Positions 11,465 to 22,801 of a stretch of DNA of 64,000 bases are shown here, in pieces. A model generated the notes under the pieces. The model saw nothing but the letters and a program-made list of their open reading frames with translations. It did no database searches and was not told where the DNA came from. The stretch comes from Lonicera japonica. Its lineage: Eukaryota > Streptophyta > Magnoliopsida > Dipsacales > Caprifoliaceae. Numbering within the stretch: position 1 is the stretch's first letter; each line of letters begins with the position of its first letter. Location: NCBI GenBank assembly GCA_021464415.1, contig CM038469.1, forward strand, positions 33,451,883 through 33,515,882, in the 5' to 3' direction. The translations under genes and the position numbers were made by a program.

Positions 11465-11473
11465 TATATAAGG
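11465..11473 (+). promoter_or_regulatory. TATA box of C2 gene 1
   Basis: TATATAAGG about 90 bp upstream of the ATG, followed by 'acatccaaacaataagg' and a pyrimidine-rich leader. The same block precedes genes 2 and 3, which supports it as the core promoter. Confidence 0.75.
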
Positions 11474-11561
11474 ACATCCAAACAATAAGGCAGACTCTAA
11501 ACCACCCCCTCCCTCTCTTTCTTCCCCCACCACAGCAGAACCACCCAAAAACATTCAAAAC

Positions 11562-12203
11562 ATGAGTGATCATGTGGTATGCCGAGACTTCAAACTAACC
11601 CTAGTTTCAGCCACAGATGTTGAGCACGTCCGGAACATCTTCAAAACAAAAGTTTATGCCGCGGCTACAATTGGGGACAACAAAGCAACCAAAAAACAAA
11701 CTTCAACTGACAAGTCTAACGACACAAATCCCAAGTGGAACCAAACCATGGAATACACCATAGCCGCCACCGATGTTCAAAACCCAGGCCTTGACCTTCT
11801 CATTGAGTTATACATCGACCGTAAGCGTGGGGATAAACGCGTGGGCCATGTGACCCGGCCTATAAATGAACTATTTCATCATAGCGCTAATAATATAGGT
11901 ATTACAAGGCTAAATTTGCCTTTGGTAACTGAGGGTGGAGTTACCAAAGGGTTGGTTACACTTGAGTATAGTTTTGGAGAAGAAAAAAGTGTTAAGAAAC
12001 TTTCTTTGGTGAAGAAATTGGTGAATGCCGGAACTTCAGTGGCGGTGAAAGCAACGATCATGTCTTCGACAGGACTGTATGTGTCAACTCCGATTCATGT
12101 TTTTCGTGAACCGGAAATTGTTTGCAGCAAGGCAACCGCTAGTACCCTTTTTGGTGGGGAATTTTTACTTGATGCTGTGCTTGAAGTTGTCCAAAATTTG
12201 TAG
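11562..12203 (+). CDS. C2-domain protein, SRC2-like (gene 1)
   Basis: Intact single-exon gene for 213 residues. Residues 9 to about 138 form a C2 fold like that of plant SRC2-type proteins. It starts with a 'FKLTLVSATDVEHV' strand and loop, then 'KVYAAATIGDN', the 'TNPKWNQTMEYTI' core, and 'LLIELYIDRKRGDKRVGHV', where SRC2 proteins have a comparable DR..GDK.IG stretch. The remaining 75 residues are a Lys-rich tail (KKLSLVKKL) and 'PEIVCSKATA', also conserved in the paralogs. C2 domains of this kind bind membranes or protein partners. The aspartates normally needed for calcium are only partly present, so calcium binding is doubtful. No signal peptide or membrane segment is seen. The start codon is the ATG shared by all copies, at the end of a CCACC-rich leader. 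It is probably expressed, given the TATA box and full frame. Confidence 0.93.
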   Translation: MSDHVVCRDFKLTLVSATDVEHVRNIFKTKVYAAATIGDNKATKKQTSTDKSNDTNPKWNQTMEYTIAATDVQNPGLDLLIELYIDRKRGDKRVGHVTRPINELFHHSANNIGITRLNLPLVTEGGVTKGLVTLEYSFGEEKSVKKLSLVKKLVNAGTSVAVKATIMSSTGLYVSTPIHVFREPEIVCSKATASTLFGGEFLLDAVLEVVQNL

Positions 12204-13290
12204 TTTGATGGATGTATTTATTACCTCCGTTGTGTCTACTTTAGTTTAGGGAGTATTAGATGTAAGGAAAAGTTTGATCAATTGTTTAACTACCTCCCTC
12301 TATGCTTAAGATATAAGAGTCCATGGGCGTGCCTCGCTTTGTGTTTGTTTCTCGTGCTTCCGAGAGGCGAGACTCATTATTCTGAAATTGGTTAGTGGAT
12401 CTCCATGTTCATATTTATTGTTGCTGTCACAAATATTATTAATGCAATTTACAAATATTGTTAGTCTCTTGACGGATACTAATTAATACTGTTAATCAAT
12501 TTCCATCCACCTACTACGTAGGTGCATCTACATTAGACCAAATTTTAACTTAATCAACATTTTCTTTTTGGTTTTAACCATTTACTGGGACAAACATAAA
12601 CTTAAAGAAAAACCAGTTTTTTTTCTTATTGTTTTTTTTTTTAGTTCTATAACAAATTGATCTTTAAAAATACAATCTTCTAAAACTGTCCTTATCTTCT
12701 CAACTCCCTATATAACCCTCATTTCCACATCCATTCCTCAAATTTAATCCCTTATTTTTCATATCAATACAAAGAATTTCATATGCAAATAATGCAAAGA
12801 CACTTTAGTTTCTAGATAAATAAATCTATTATTATTAAAACTGTGCAGTAACGAAACAAATTAGCTATAATTGGAATTTATTGGGACATGTTCTTAGTTT
12901 GCCAATCTTCTTGAAAATTTATTTTGGAACTTTAATTTATTGATATATAAAAAAGTACAAAAAAAGAAAAAAGGAAAATAAAAGAGAAAGTGAATGGTTG
13001 CAAGGTGTGAATTCTTGGCTTTGTTCATTAAGAGATAAGTGGTCTGATCAAGGATAAACAAAGCTACGCTTCCCCCCCCCCCCCCCCCCCCCCCTCCCCT
13101 CCCCCCAACTTAATTTTTCAAAATTTGTGTTATATGGCAGATGAGTTGGGTTGTGCTCACAATGGCAAAAGAGAAGAACCGGGTGGCTTGGGGCTCTACA
13201 AAGGGGTAATATTATAGGATTATGATTTTGGTGGTGGAGCAGATAAGTTGGAATCTTATATTTGTCTTTTAACAAATTTAGTAGATTATA
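12204..13290. other. 3' flank of gene 1
   Basis: No gene. Homologous to 27154-28150 downstream of gene 2, and its first 250 bp to the flank of gene 3. Contains the conserved 'ttccgagaggcgagactcat' motif (12358) that also marks an orphan flank near 34310, and a C24 run at 13072-13095. Confidence 0.8.
13072..13095. repeat. Poly-C tract, 24 bases, then C-rich
   Basis: Uninterrupted C run followed by 'tcccctcccccc'. Unit B lacks it at the matching place (near 27980). Its length is probably unstable in copying and sequencing. Confidence 0.9.
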
Positions 13291-13298
13291 GTGGGATA

Positions 13299-13533
13299 AA
13301 CGAGTCTGTTTCTGGTACAGACCGGGCCTTTTTACGACTTTCTTTAATCGTAAAAACATTGGGGGATGTTTTTTACGACGAAAAAAACGTTGTAAAAAGG
13401 ACTGGTCCATACACTTGAAAATTTCTGTGGGATATGTCCACACAGACTTGGCATTGGAGGATGTTTTTTATACAACGAAAAAACGTTATAAAAAGGAGCG
13501 GTTTGTACGAACCGGTCGCACTTAAAATTTTCC
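13299..13533. mobile_element. Two adjacent MITEs sharing one 8-bp target (unit B copy)
   Basis: GTGGGATA stands at 13291-13298, 13427-13434 and 13534-13541, giving two elements of 128 bp (13299-13426) and 99 bp (13435-13533). Unit C has the single, uninterrupted 'tagtgggatatacttac' near 28153. Both elements end in 'AAAATTT(T)C(C/T)' and contain a '..TTTTTACGAC / GTTGTAAAAA..' type foldback. Confidence 0.8.
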
Positions 13534-15428
13534 GTGGGATATACTTACATAAAAGATATTGCCATAAATAAAGGAATACTAGTCGGCCATTCTTATTTTA
13601 TGGAGGTTTAAGGAGGCTTAGGATCTAGTCCTTGTGTAAAAATAAAATATTTGGATGCCGTCGATTAACTTTTTTTAAAAAAATGCACTGCCTCTGGTAT
13701 CTTATCTTCCTCTGGCAAGAACTCAAATATGTACATACCGTACTTAAGTATCTGTGATTTCTTGGTCACATATACGGTATATATATGTGACTGAGAAATG
13801 TACACAAATACAATACCAAGAAATCTCGATTCACAGTTACCGAATTTGTGACCAAAAAATCATAGGTATTATACCTGAGGGGCCATATCTTTTAATTAAA
13901 AAAAAGTAGTGGACCACGTATTACAAATTTTAGAAAACAAGGATTGGGTCCTATTTTAATCATTTTAAGGTTGGTTAGATTTACGAATCACATGATAGTT
14001 TCAAAATCACCCATACTGTAATTCATATGCGAAATATCATAAATAATATTAGAAGTTTGAATAACCGTATTTTAATCTACGTACTAGAAGTTAAACTATC
14101 TATATTAATTTTTTATCAAAGAAAATACGAAGTCGAAGAAACAAGTTTAGCTTCGTTTCTATTGTTGATTTGTTGGTGAGCAAGTTCAGCTTATTTTAAA
14201 TATGTTTTTGTTTCAGTTCTCAATTTATAAAAGAAGCAGAAGAAAGTCTATATGTTTTTTTGAATAGTACGTGTCTCTGTAAGGTGACAATGCATTAAAT
14301 CAAATATAAAACAATTTCAAATGTATTGTCACCGCAAAAAAAATATATAGATTGGCCAACTATGCTTTAATTTATTCGAAGTATGGTTCACATCACATGT
14401 GTAACAATCAACTTTAGTTATTGTTTTGACTTAGAAAGAATTATCAACTTTTATGTATTTCGTACAATTTTTATGTATTTCGTACGCATTCTTTTAATTT
14501 TTGTTACGAGGAACCGTAGACGAAAAACATCTTTTATCCCAATTTGGAGTGGGTCGCCGTCCCTCCCTCTTCCACCAGCTTGTCCTTTTATGTAGCAACT
14601 AACAAGGAAGAAACTCACCTCGGACCTTCCTTTTTCTAATAAAAATAAAATAATATGACCATTTTTATTAATAAATTTATATAATATAAAATATTTATTA
14701 TGAGACAAAATGAAAGATCGAGGAGACCATACGTAAAAAATAAAATATAGCAATTTGCGTATTATTTTTCTAATGTCTTAGGAATTCTAAGCTTTATTCT
14801 AGTGAATTGGCCGAAGAGTTATATTCAATTAATTATAATATTTTAAACTTCTCCTAGACTACTTGTTTCTATAAATTAAATTTAGTGGCATTTGGTTGAG
14901 CAGTAGTAATAAGTTGTGTTCACTATGTCTAAGGTCTCGAGTTTAAGTTCGATCAAGTGATAATGACTTGTGTTTATTATATTAAATTTATATTTAACTA
15001 TTTGTTTCAGTTGTTTATGAGATTTGAATCATATCACTTGGATGTTGCTTCCACAATGCACTTTCCTAGTCGTCAAACTATGATAAGGACTAGGTCTTAT
15101 TTTATTGATTTAATAGTTTAAACTTCTACTAGACTACTTGCCTATATAATTTAATAAATTTACCCTAAAAATAGCCAAAAGAATAATAATAAGTTTTTAA
15201 AATATTATTGTCGAGTCTTTTGCGGTAGGAATTTGTGTTGATTCGTATATAGTTTATGGTAAGTGATCATGAATTTGTCAACCGGGATGATAATGTAACT
15301 TGACATAACTCCTTATCCCCTCCTAACACGGTCAGACCCGACCCAAGTTCTTGATGAAAGACAAAATTATTCCATCATATCTTGGAGGAAACCATAGACA
15401 ATTAAGGATGTCAAAGAAAAGATAATTA

Positions 15429-15716
15429 GGTGTTGTTTGGTTGGGTTTTAAAAAAATATTTTTGATTTTTTTTTTAAAAAAAATCGTGTTTGATTCAGCT
15501 ATTTAAAAATAAAAACGAATCTTTTCTGCTTATTTTCTCTTTCATATTTTAGAAAAAAACAACTTTAAGAAATGAATGAAAACCAAAGATTATAATTTTT
15601 GTGAAATTTTAAAAATATTGTACCATATACAAATCGAATTGAAAAACAATTTTAAAGAATCATATTTAAAAGTAAATTTTAACTTAAACATTTAAAAACT
15701 CCAACCAAACAAAAGT
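15429..15716. mobile_element. PIF/Harbinger-type MITE, unit B copy
   Basis: Orthologous in position to 8032-8321 and 29993-30275; TTA on both sides. Confidence 0.75.
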
Positions 15717-15884
15717 TTAATATTTATAATATGAGATAATGGGTTATAGAGTCTCGCTCCGTAATATTTTATAACTCTAAGAACGGATTCATTTTTAATA
15801 AAGGGAAGTAGTGCTAATTTCATAATTTGGTTTTATAATAAGGACATTTTTCATAATATTAATTTATTTTAAGGAAAATGATAA

Positions 15885-16235
15885 ATGTTGATGGACAAAA
15901 ATACCCTTGATATAAACCTTAAGCTTGTAATTCCAGCCACGGATTTCCTTTCTCCTTCTCCTCCACTAGTTCTACTGATTCCATCTTTCTTCTTCTTCTC
16001 ATATAATGTCGTCATATTTTGTATTGTAGAAAAGATCCTATTTTCTTTCGGTGAATATGCGGCATAGTAAAAACATTGGGGTTCCTTTGATGAATCTTTT
16101 AAAACTAAAAGGACTACTTATCTTGCAGCAACTGCATTTAAAAGAGCGGCTTCTTTGAACCTCATCAGATAACTTGTGCATCATTATTGATGGAACAACA
16201 CATATTCCAACTATAGTCATGGGGGTTTCAGGGTA
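15885..16235 (+). other. Possible exon remnants inside the Mutator-like element
   Basis: A 60-codon frame starts at 15885. Further right, 'ttatcttgcag' at 16109-16126 resembles a splice acceptor and 'ggtttcag/gtaagt' at about 16225-16236 a donor, so a short exon may lie between them. I recognise no protein family. It could be captured host sequence (Pack-MULE style) or decayed transposase; neither can be shown here. Confidence 0.3.
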
Positions 16236-16369
16236 AGTAAATTTCTCTCACTGCTTTGTTCGTTTTTTACTAGTTCTACTGTAGTATGTATGATTTATGT
16301 CATATATTTCACCTTAAAAAATTAGCCAAGAGTGTTTTGTGCCTATGGTCGCTTTTTTTGCTTTAGCAC

Positions 16370-17790
16370 ATATGCTTATTGCACAGATTTAATAGCATTT
16401 AAATTATATGTTTTCACATGTTGTGCTAAAACTTTTTTTAGGACCATTCTAGTGTTGAACAATTTGTGCTAAAATTGTTTTAGCACTATGTGATTAGTTA
16501 CTTTGGACACAAATAGTGATAATTCTGTTCTAGCACATTTGATGTGGGTGCTAAAACTGTTTTAGCATCCTCAATTTAGTTACTTTATCGGTGTTAAATC
16601 TATCCACCACCTCTTTCTCTGACCTCCTAACTGACGATCTCACCTCTTCCATCACTACCACCCGACTCTCTAATTGTATCGCCAAAAAGAGCGCCGTTCT
16701 CATCATTTTTTTTTAATTTTTTTTGCAAGTGCAATCGTAAAACATATATAACTTTTGATCGAACAGTTAGATTGAGCTAATTTTTTAATATGTTGTTCGG
16801 AAGACAAATTTAATATTATGTTATAAAAAATCAAGACGATCAGAGGTCGTTTTGCTATCGAAATCAACCAATTTCAATAGCCCAGCGGAATTTGAAAAAA
16901 CAAACTAATCGTAACTTCTTCTTTTTTTGACGAACCCTTAATCAAAGATATGGCACAATTCTAGTGTTGGACAATTAGTACTTAAACTTTTTTAGCAACA
17001 TGTGATTAGTTACTTTAGACAAAAAATGTTTTAAAAATGTTTTAGCACCTTGATTCGTAGAATTGGATGGGTGCTAAAACTGTTTAGCACATTTAATTTA
17101 GTTATATGTGTTCACATGTGGTGCTAAAACCATTTTAGCACCATTCTAGTGTTGGATAATTGGTGCTAAATCTATTTTAGCACCACGTGATTAGTTACTT
17201 TGGACAAAAATAGTGCTAAATATGTTTTAGCACCTTGATGTGTAGAATTTGATGAAGTGTTAAAACTGTTTAGCACCTTCAGTTTAGTTATATGTTCACC
17301 TTTGGTGCTAAAATCTTTTTAGTACCATTCTAGTGTTGGAAAATTGGTGCTAAAACTGTTTTGGTATCACATGATTAGTTACTTTAGACAAAAATGGTGC
17401 TAAATCTGTTTTAGTACCTTGATGTGTAGAATTGGATGGGGTGGTAAAACTGTTTAGCACCTTCAGTTTAGTTGTATGTATTCACCTGTGGTGCTAAACC
17501 GTTTTAGCACCATTCTAGTGTTGGATAATTGGTGTTAAAACTGTTTTAGCACCATGTGATTAGTTACTTTGGACAAAAATGGTGCTAAATCTGTTTTAGT
17601 ACCTTGATGTGTAGAATTGGATGGGGTGCTAAATCTGTTTTAGCACCTTGATGAGTAGAATTGGATGGGGTGCTAAAACTGTTTAACACATTTAATTTAG
17701 TTATATGTGTTCACCTGTGGTGCTAAATTTTTTTTAGCACCATTCTGGTTTGGATAATTGATGCTAAAACTATTTTAGCACCATATAATT
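16370..17790. repeat. Minisatellite built of GGTGCTAAAAC..GTTTTAGCACC palindromes
   Basis: Units alternate 'ggtgctaaaactgttttagc' with the spacers 'atgtgattagttactttgga' and 'ttgatgtgtagaattggatg', repeating every 190 to 210 bp from about 16960 and with more divergence to its left. Each 'TGCTAAAA.TGTTTTAGCA' is an inverted repeat able to form a hairpin. Confidence 0.85.
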
Positions 17791-18287
17791 TGTTACCTTG
17801 TAAATAGTTAGTATGTTATAGAGAATTTGTGCTGATGATTGACCGTTGTGAATTTTGAATTGTTTTGATTGGGATCGGTGCTAACTATTTTTGTAGACTT
17901 GAGATATTATATTTACAGTTATGGTGTTATTTTTTTATTATTTTCTTTTAGAGCACAACATATTACCAATTCTTTAATAAACATGATAAAGCATTATAAA
18001 ACATGATAAATCACAACGCACTTTTATTATTTCAAACTACATACACCAATTATTTATATCTGAGGAGAAAGTTGTTGGGTGTGTATACTTACTGTAAGCA
18101 AACGATCGAAATAGGTAATATCTTTTAAGCAGAGGATGGGAGAGTTATGGTGTTATTAATTAAATAAGGAAGGGGCATAATGTCTTGTTCATGTAGTGTT
18201 CTTAATTTACAATGCTAATTTATAATGGGCCTTTACAATTATTTATTATTAGAATGGATCTTTATGCCCAATTGTCTCTTATAATAT

Positions 18288-19671
18288 TCTCTAATACTGT
18301 GAGAATTTTCTTAAAGTATATTATTTTACTGCATAGTAAATAAAGTCAATTTGTCATAAATTTAGGAATCAAAAATCGAACCTATGAAAACCGAGAACCG
18401 ACACTAAATCGGTACGGTACCGGTTAATGAACTCAATTACTTCAATTTAACCGAATTGGACTGATTTTTTTTTAATATAAAAAAATACTAGTTTATCTAT
18501 TTGAGTGTTAGACAACTGCTGTCACCTGCTCTCATCTCTCATGCTCTCACCCACTCTCTCTCACCGGCTCTGCCTGCACTCTTTTGGTAAACTAACTACA
18601 TATGGATAGCCGGTAAATGGTTAACATGGCTTGAGCTTGTTGCTTAAAATGGAACTGAACTGGACCAGATAAGTTTTATTTTGCCGAGACTGTCTCGATC
18701 GGTCAGTCGGTTTGTTACTGTGTTTTTTTTTTTTCAGTGAAAAATTAGTTATAACTTATACGTACTTGACCTACCAATGGTTCATGAAAACAAATAAATT
18801 GGCCTGGTTGGATAAGTGTGTGAACGGGTAATATAAAGTAGAAAAAAAAATTAAAAAAATGAGGTACTACTTGTTAAAAAATATATGTACGTCAACTGCC
18901 TTACATGGTCTAATTTTGGGCTGGGTTGAATTGACCAGCTTGGTTACGTTGGATGTGTTTGAAATTAACTTCTTGTCACTTTTTACTCGATTAAAAATAA
19001 AATAAAAATTGTACTGCTGCTTCCTAACATTAAACATGACATCGATCCACTGCCTCGATCAAATGTCATTATAAAACTTCCATTCATGCACTATCACTAG
19101 ATATGTACTAAACATTTAAATAATTAAATGTTGACGTTCGTTAATTAGGAGGAAAAGAATGGAATAAAAGAAAATTAAATAAATTTAATTTTATTATTAT
19201 TTGGATAGTGAAGGGACAAAAAAGAAAAGATTGGAAATAACTCTTGCTTAGATTAATTTAAAAAATAAAATATAATTTAATTTATCATTAACAAATAATG
19301 GTTAAATTTAGAATACGGTACATAACTCATTAAAAACATTCCCTTTCACCTTGATATCCAATTATAATCAACAATAAATGTCGGATAGGATAACTTCCGC
19401 ATCAAACACGGCCTAAGGGAACTGTCGATCCATCTCATTTCCTCGATTTTCTTTCCAATGCCCCTCATAAATATATCCAAATGAGTGAGCTATAATCACT
19501 TCTCTTTTTCTTTCCTTCTATTCTCGTTCCCTAAATCTAATTAAACGGACTATTACTCTTGCTACCTAGTTGTGTATTTAAAGATATCTAGCCAGTAGAT
19601 TACTTAGCATTTAACACTCATCCCGGCCCAGTCCCCTTTCCCCACCTCATACCCAAAAATTTGACAGACGT
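18288..19671. other. Intergenic stretch of unit B, matching 8338-9924 of unit A
   Basis: Collinear with unit A apart from the 153-bp MITE found only there and small indels. No gene. Confidence 0.8.
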
Positions 19672-19886
19672 GGATGATTGCATGGTATACAAAAACTTCA
19701 AATTAACAATAATTTCAGCCACAGATGTTGAGGATTTCCAGTAGCTCGGCCACACAAAAGTTTATGCCACGGTTGCAATTGGGAATGAAAAAACAACCAA
19801 AAAACTTACTACAACTAACATGTCCAACGAGATGAATCCCCAGTCGAACCACACTATGGAATACTCCATAGATGCGGCCTACAAAT
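19672..19886 (+). pseudogene. Truncated C2-domain gene relic, unit B
   Basis: Duplicate of the relic at 9925-10140, with the same altered start and the same in-frame TAG (19742-19744, after 'DVEDFQ'). Few differences separate the two; both lack everything beyond about codon 72. Sharing the stop shows that the loss happened before the unit duplication. Confidence 0.9.
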
Positions 19887-20239
19887 TGATTAAATTATGA
19901 ACTACTCTCTGCTAAGAGCTTGAATAAGAAAGAAAAAAATTATTGGGTCTAACGGATCACTCGAATTCGTTATTGAAGCATTATCATTCTGCGTTTAACG
20001 GATGAACCCGATAACCGCCCAAATTTGTTAGAAGTATACTCATTAACTTATAATTTTGTGTCGATTTGTGTCGTATCATCGTGTAACGTGATTCTGCCCA
20101 GTTTACATAAAATGATATGATTCGGAAATAAAATATTAGTAAAATTCATTATTATAATTATTATTTGCAATTTCTGAGTAGAGTTTATTACAGTAATATA
20201 TATATATATATATAGACAACTAACACTACACCAAAAATC

Positions 20240-20870
20240 ATCTTAAGAGACTGACTTTTTTCGGTCAGTCGCTTAAGCACTTCTTAGGCGACTAACATTA
20301 TTGTCCGTCACTTAAGCATGCTTAAGCGACTACACTTAAGCGACTAGAGTTAATTAGTCACCTAGGAGGCTCTTAAGAGACTATACTTCATGACCATCCT
20401 TTATTAGTCGCCTAAGAAACCTTATGCGACTATACTTAAGAGACTGACCTATGTTCGTCACTTTAGAGATCTTAAGCGACTACACTTAAGCGGCTAGAGT
20501 TATGTAGTCGCCTAGGAGGCTCTTATGCGACTATACTTCAGCGACCATCCTTTGTTAGTCGCCTAAAAGACCTTATGCGACTACACTTAAAAGACTGACC
20601 TATGTTCGTCACTTAAGAGATCTTAAGCGACTACACTTAAGCGGCTAGAGTTAAGTAGTCGCCTAGGAGACTTTTATGCGACTATACTTCAGCGACCATC
20701 CTTTGTTAGTCGCCTAAGAGACCTTATGCGACTACACTTAAGAGACTGACCTGTTTTCGTCACTTAAGAGATCTTAAGCGACTGAGATTCATATGTCAGT
20801 CGCTTAAAAGCTTCCACCGACATTCTTAGTCAAGACTTTGACCAGACTGCTTAAGAGACTGAGTTTGTCT
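20240..20870. repeat. Left subterminal repeat array of the CACTA element
   Basis: About 30 copies of a CTTAAG(C/A)GACT core in both orientations, arranged in larger units of about 118 bp ('cgactacacttaagcggcta' recurs). In En/Spm such repeats are bound by the TNPA protein. Confidence 0.85.
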
Positions 20871-21008
20871 TACAACCCAAATTTCCAATCTTAGGGAGTA
20901 CTTAATCTTTTTGAGTTCAAAAAATAGGGGCTTATTCTTAGTTTTCTATTTATTTATTTACTTACACAAATTTTGTGATTTAGACTAATGTTATGTTTTT
21001 TTTTGTAG

Positions 21009-21940
21009 GTCAACTATAGCATCCCTCTTGATGATAACCGGTTGTTCAACTTCATTCAAGAGGCTGCAACTGAGCGTTACAAGCAATGGAAAAGCGACTG
21101 CAAGCAACATTTTGAGACCTATAGGGCTGACCTCCCTCTTGAGTTCCTTCATCGGCCGGAGCAGTGGCAGTACATGTTACAACACTTCAAAGACCCCGCT
21201 TTTTTGGTAATGTCTAATTCTCTCTTTCTCTCTCTCTGTATTAGTTGTGTTTTGGAATCTGTTAATCAATTAATGATGTGTATTTGTTTATAAATGGTAA
21301 AATGTCTAATAGGCCTTATGCGAGAGAATGAAGAGAATGAGGCGGTCAGAGAAGAAGAAGGATCATTGCTCGGGGACGACTCCGTTCTTTTTTAGGGCGA
21401 ATAAGCATGAGCTCAAGGGAACACCCGCCCCTCGCGTCGAGGCTTATGCAGAAGTGTATGAAAAGAACGACCCTCACACAGTGGTAAGATTCTCTCTCTA
21501 TCTGTGATAATGATGCGACTTTTCATTTAATAATTAAGTTATTGGATTAATTGTTATTGGATTGTTATTTGCAGGAAAAAATGAGAGCTAGGGTGACGGC
21601 TTTCGTAGAAGAAAAAAGAGCTGAACACCCGTTGGGTGAGGAAGGCGGGGATGAAACGGTGATTACTCTCCCTCTTGCATCACAAGTGAGTATTATTGAG
21701 GGAGAGATTGGTGTGACGAGAGGGACGACAATCTCCGGCTTAGGAAGATCAAGCCGAAAGTTGCCAAAGGAGAGAGGTGGAGCGCGGGCATCTGCTTCTA
21801 ACCCGATCGAGGCGGAGCTCCAGGTAGCGAACGAGCGCATTCACTAGCTTGAGGGACAATTCGCAGATATGCAAGAGATGATGAGGCAGCTTAAGGAGAC
21901 CCGTGAGGCAACATCTGGTTCAAACACCAATCAGAGGTGA
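21009..21940 (+). pseudogene. TNPA-like plant transposase gene of the CACTA element, with an in-frame stop
   Basis: Three exons can be read: 21009-21206 (after 'tttgtag'), 21313-21483 and 21575-21940, each with GT-AG borders, and more upstream exons are possible. Exon 1 has 'ERYKQWKSDCKQHFE' and 'RPEQWQYMLQHF'; exon 2 has 'SEKKKDHCSGTTPFFFRANK' then 'EAYAEVYEKNDP'. That order (tryptophan-rich part, a short basic stretch, then a V/A-Y-E block) is typical of the Ptta/En/Spm plant transposase family. The last exon would end in a Leu/Met-rich coiled segment, but TAG at 21845-21847 falls in it and the frame continues for 30 more codons to TGA at 21938. The product is therefore probably shortened by the coiled-coil end. 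It resembles the fragment in the larger CACTA at 48644-48865. Confidence 0.75.
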
Positions 21941-22284
21941 ACTTGTTTATTTAACCAAATTTGTACTTTCGCGACTTTTGTTATTAGACTTGTATTTTTG
22001 TGAACAAGTTTTCGATGTTGTAAATAAATCACATTTAATGTTTGTATGTTGTTCGTGAATTATACACTTATATTTGTGAATTGTCTTTCTATGTGAATGC
22101 ATGTTGAAATCGTATTGGCTTGAATTGCAAGTTTGACCGTGAATTAGTTGAATTGCAAGTTTCTTTGTGAATTAGTTTGAATATCAAGTTTGGCTGTGAA
22201 TTGCAGGTGTGAATTGATTTGAATTGTAGGTTTGGAAAACCTGCAGGCTATTAAAATTGCACAGTTTGGTGAAATGGTGTTTCT

Positions 22285-22785
22285 TCACTTAAGCGACTGA
22301 CATAGTCATTGTCAGTGGCTTAAGGTACCAAGCTTAAGAGACTAACAAAGAATTGTCAGTCGCTTAAGCTTGGTACCTTAAGCCACTGACAATGACTATG
22401 TCAGTCGCTTAAGCTTGGTACCTTAAGCCACTGACAATGACTATGTCAGTCGCTTAAGGTACGAAGCTTAAAAGACTGACAAAGCATTGTCAGTCGCTTA
22501 AGCTGGACTAACTTAAGAGACTGACAAGCCATTGTCAGTCGCTCAAGCTAGACTAGCTCAAGCGACTAAGCTATTTACCATAAGTGGCCTAAGCCTTAAG
22601 CGACGAATTTTGAGTCCGTGGCTTAAGAGTTTCTTAAGCGACGAATCCATATTTATCAGTCGCTTAAGAGCTGCAGCCACTCGGCTAATGCGACTATACT
22701 TAAGCGACTAACATTTAGTCGCTTAAGACTTAAGAGACAGATAAGAGGTCTTAAGCGACTGTGAGAGTCAGTCTCTTAAGATGAT
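22285..22785. repeat. Right subterminal repeat array of the CACTA element
   Basis: Same CTTAAGCGACTGACA core, with long near-palindromic blocks such as the mirrored 'aagcttggtaccttaagcca' copies at about 22360-22460. Confidence 0.85.
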
Positions 22786-22801
22786 TTCTGGCCTAGTGTA
22801 A

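Larger units (their letters stand above)
4490..13290. repeat. Paralogous unit A of the C2-gene array
   Basis: Apart from insertions, this segment matches 13291-28140 (unit B) in order and orientation: a paired MITE, an AT-rich block with 'tatggttcacatcacatgtg', a PIF-type MITE, a truncated C2 pseudogene, then a C2 gene and its 3' flank. Its left edge is abrupt: the bases before 4491 do not match the bases before 13291. Confidence 0.85.
15733..18278. mobile_element. Mutator-like element, 2546 bp, 9-bp TSD TTATAATAT
   Basis: TTATAATAT flanks it exactly at 15724-15732 and 18279-18287. Unit A has the single copy at 8329-8337, so the insertion followed the duplication. Its ends are inverted, GAGATAATGGG..ATA.AG and the complement of '..CCCAATTGTCTC'; the GAGATAATTG-like start is typical of Mutator elements. 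It encodes no transposase. Positions 15885-16235 look like an exon remnant ending in 'GGTTTCAG' followed by 'GTAAGT', and 16370-17790 is a minisatellite. Confidence 0.9.
20224..22798. mobile_element. CACTA (En/Spm) element, 2575 bp, TSD TAA
   Basis: Starts CACTACACCAAAAATC and ends with the complement of CACTAGGCCAGAAATC. TAA stands at 20221-20223 and 22799-22801, and unit A shows the single 'acaactaatactc' at about 10483-10495. Dense CTTAAGCGACT-type subterminal repeats occupy 20240-20870 and 22285-22785. Only one TNPA-like gene is present and no TNPD-type transposase, so it is non-autonomous. Confidence 0.95.

Noticed and set aside
11316..11573. Minus-strand frame with a poly-Ser stretch next to gene 1
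   Set aside because: The poly-Ser is the (GAT)n microsatellite read on the other strand, and the frame covers the gene 1 promoter.
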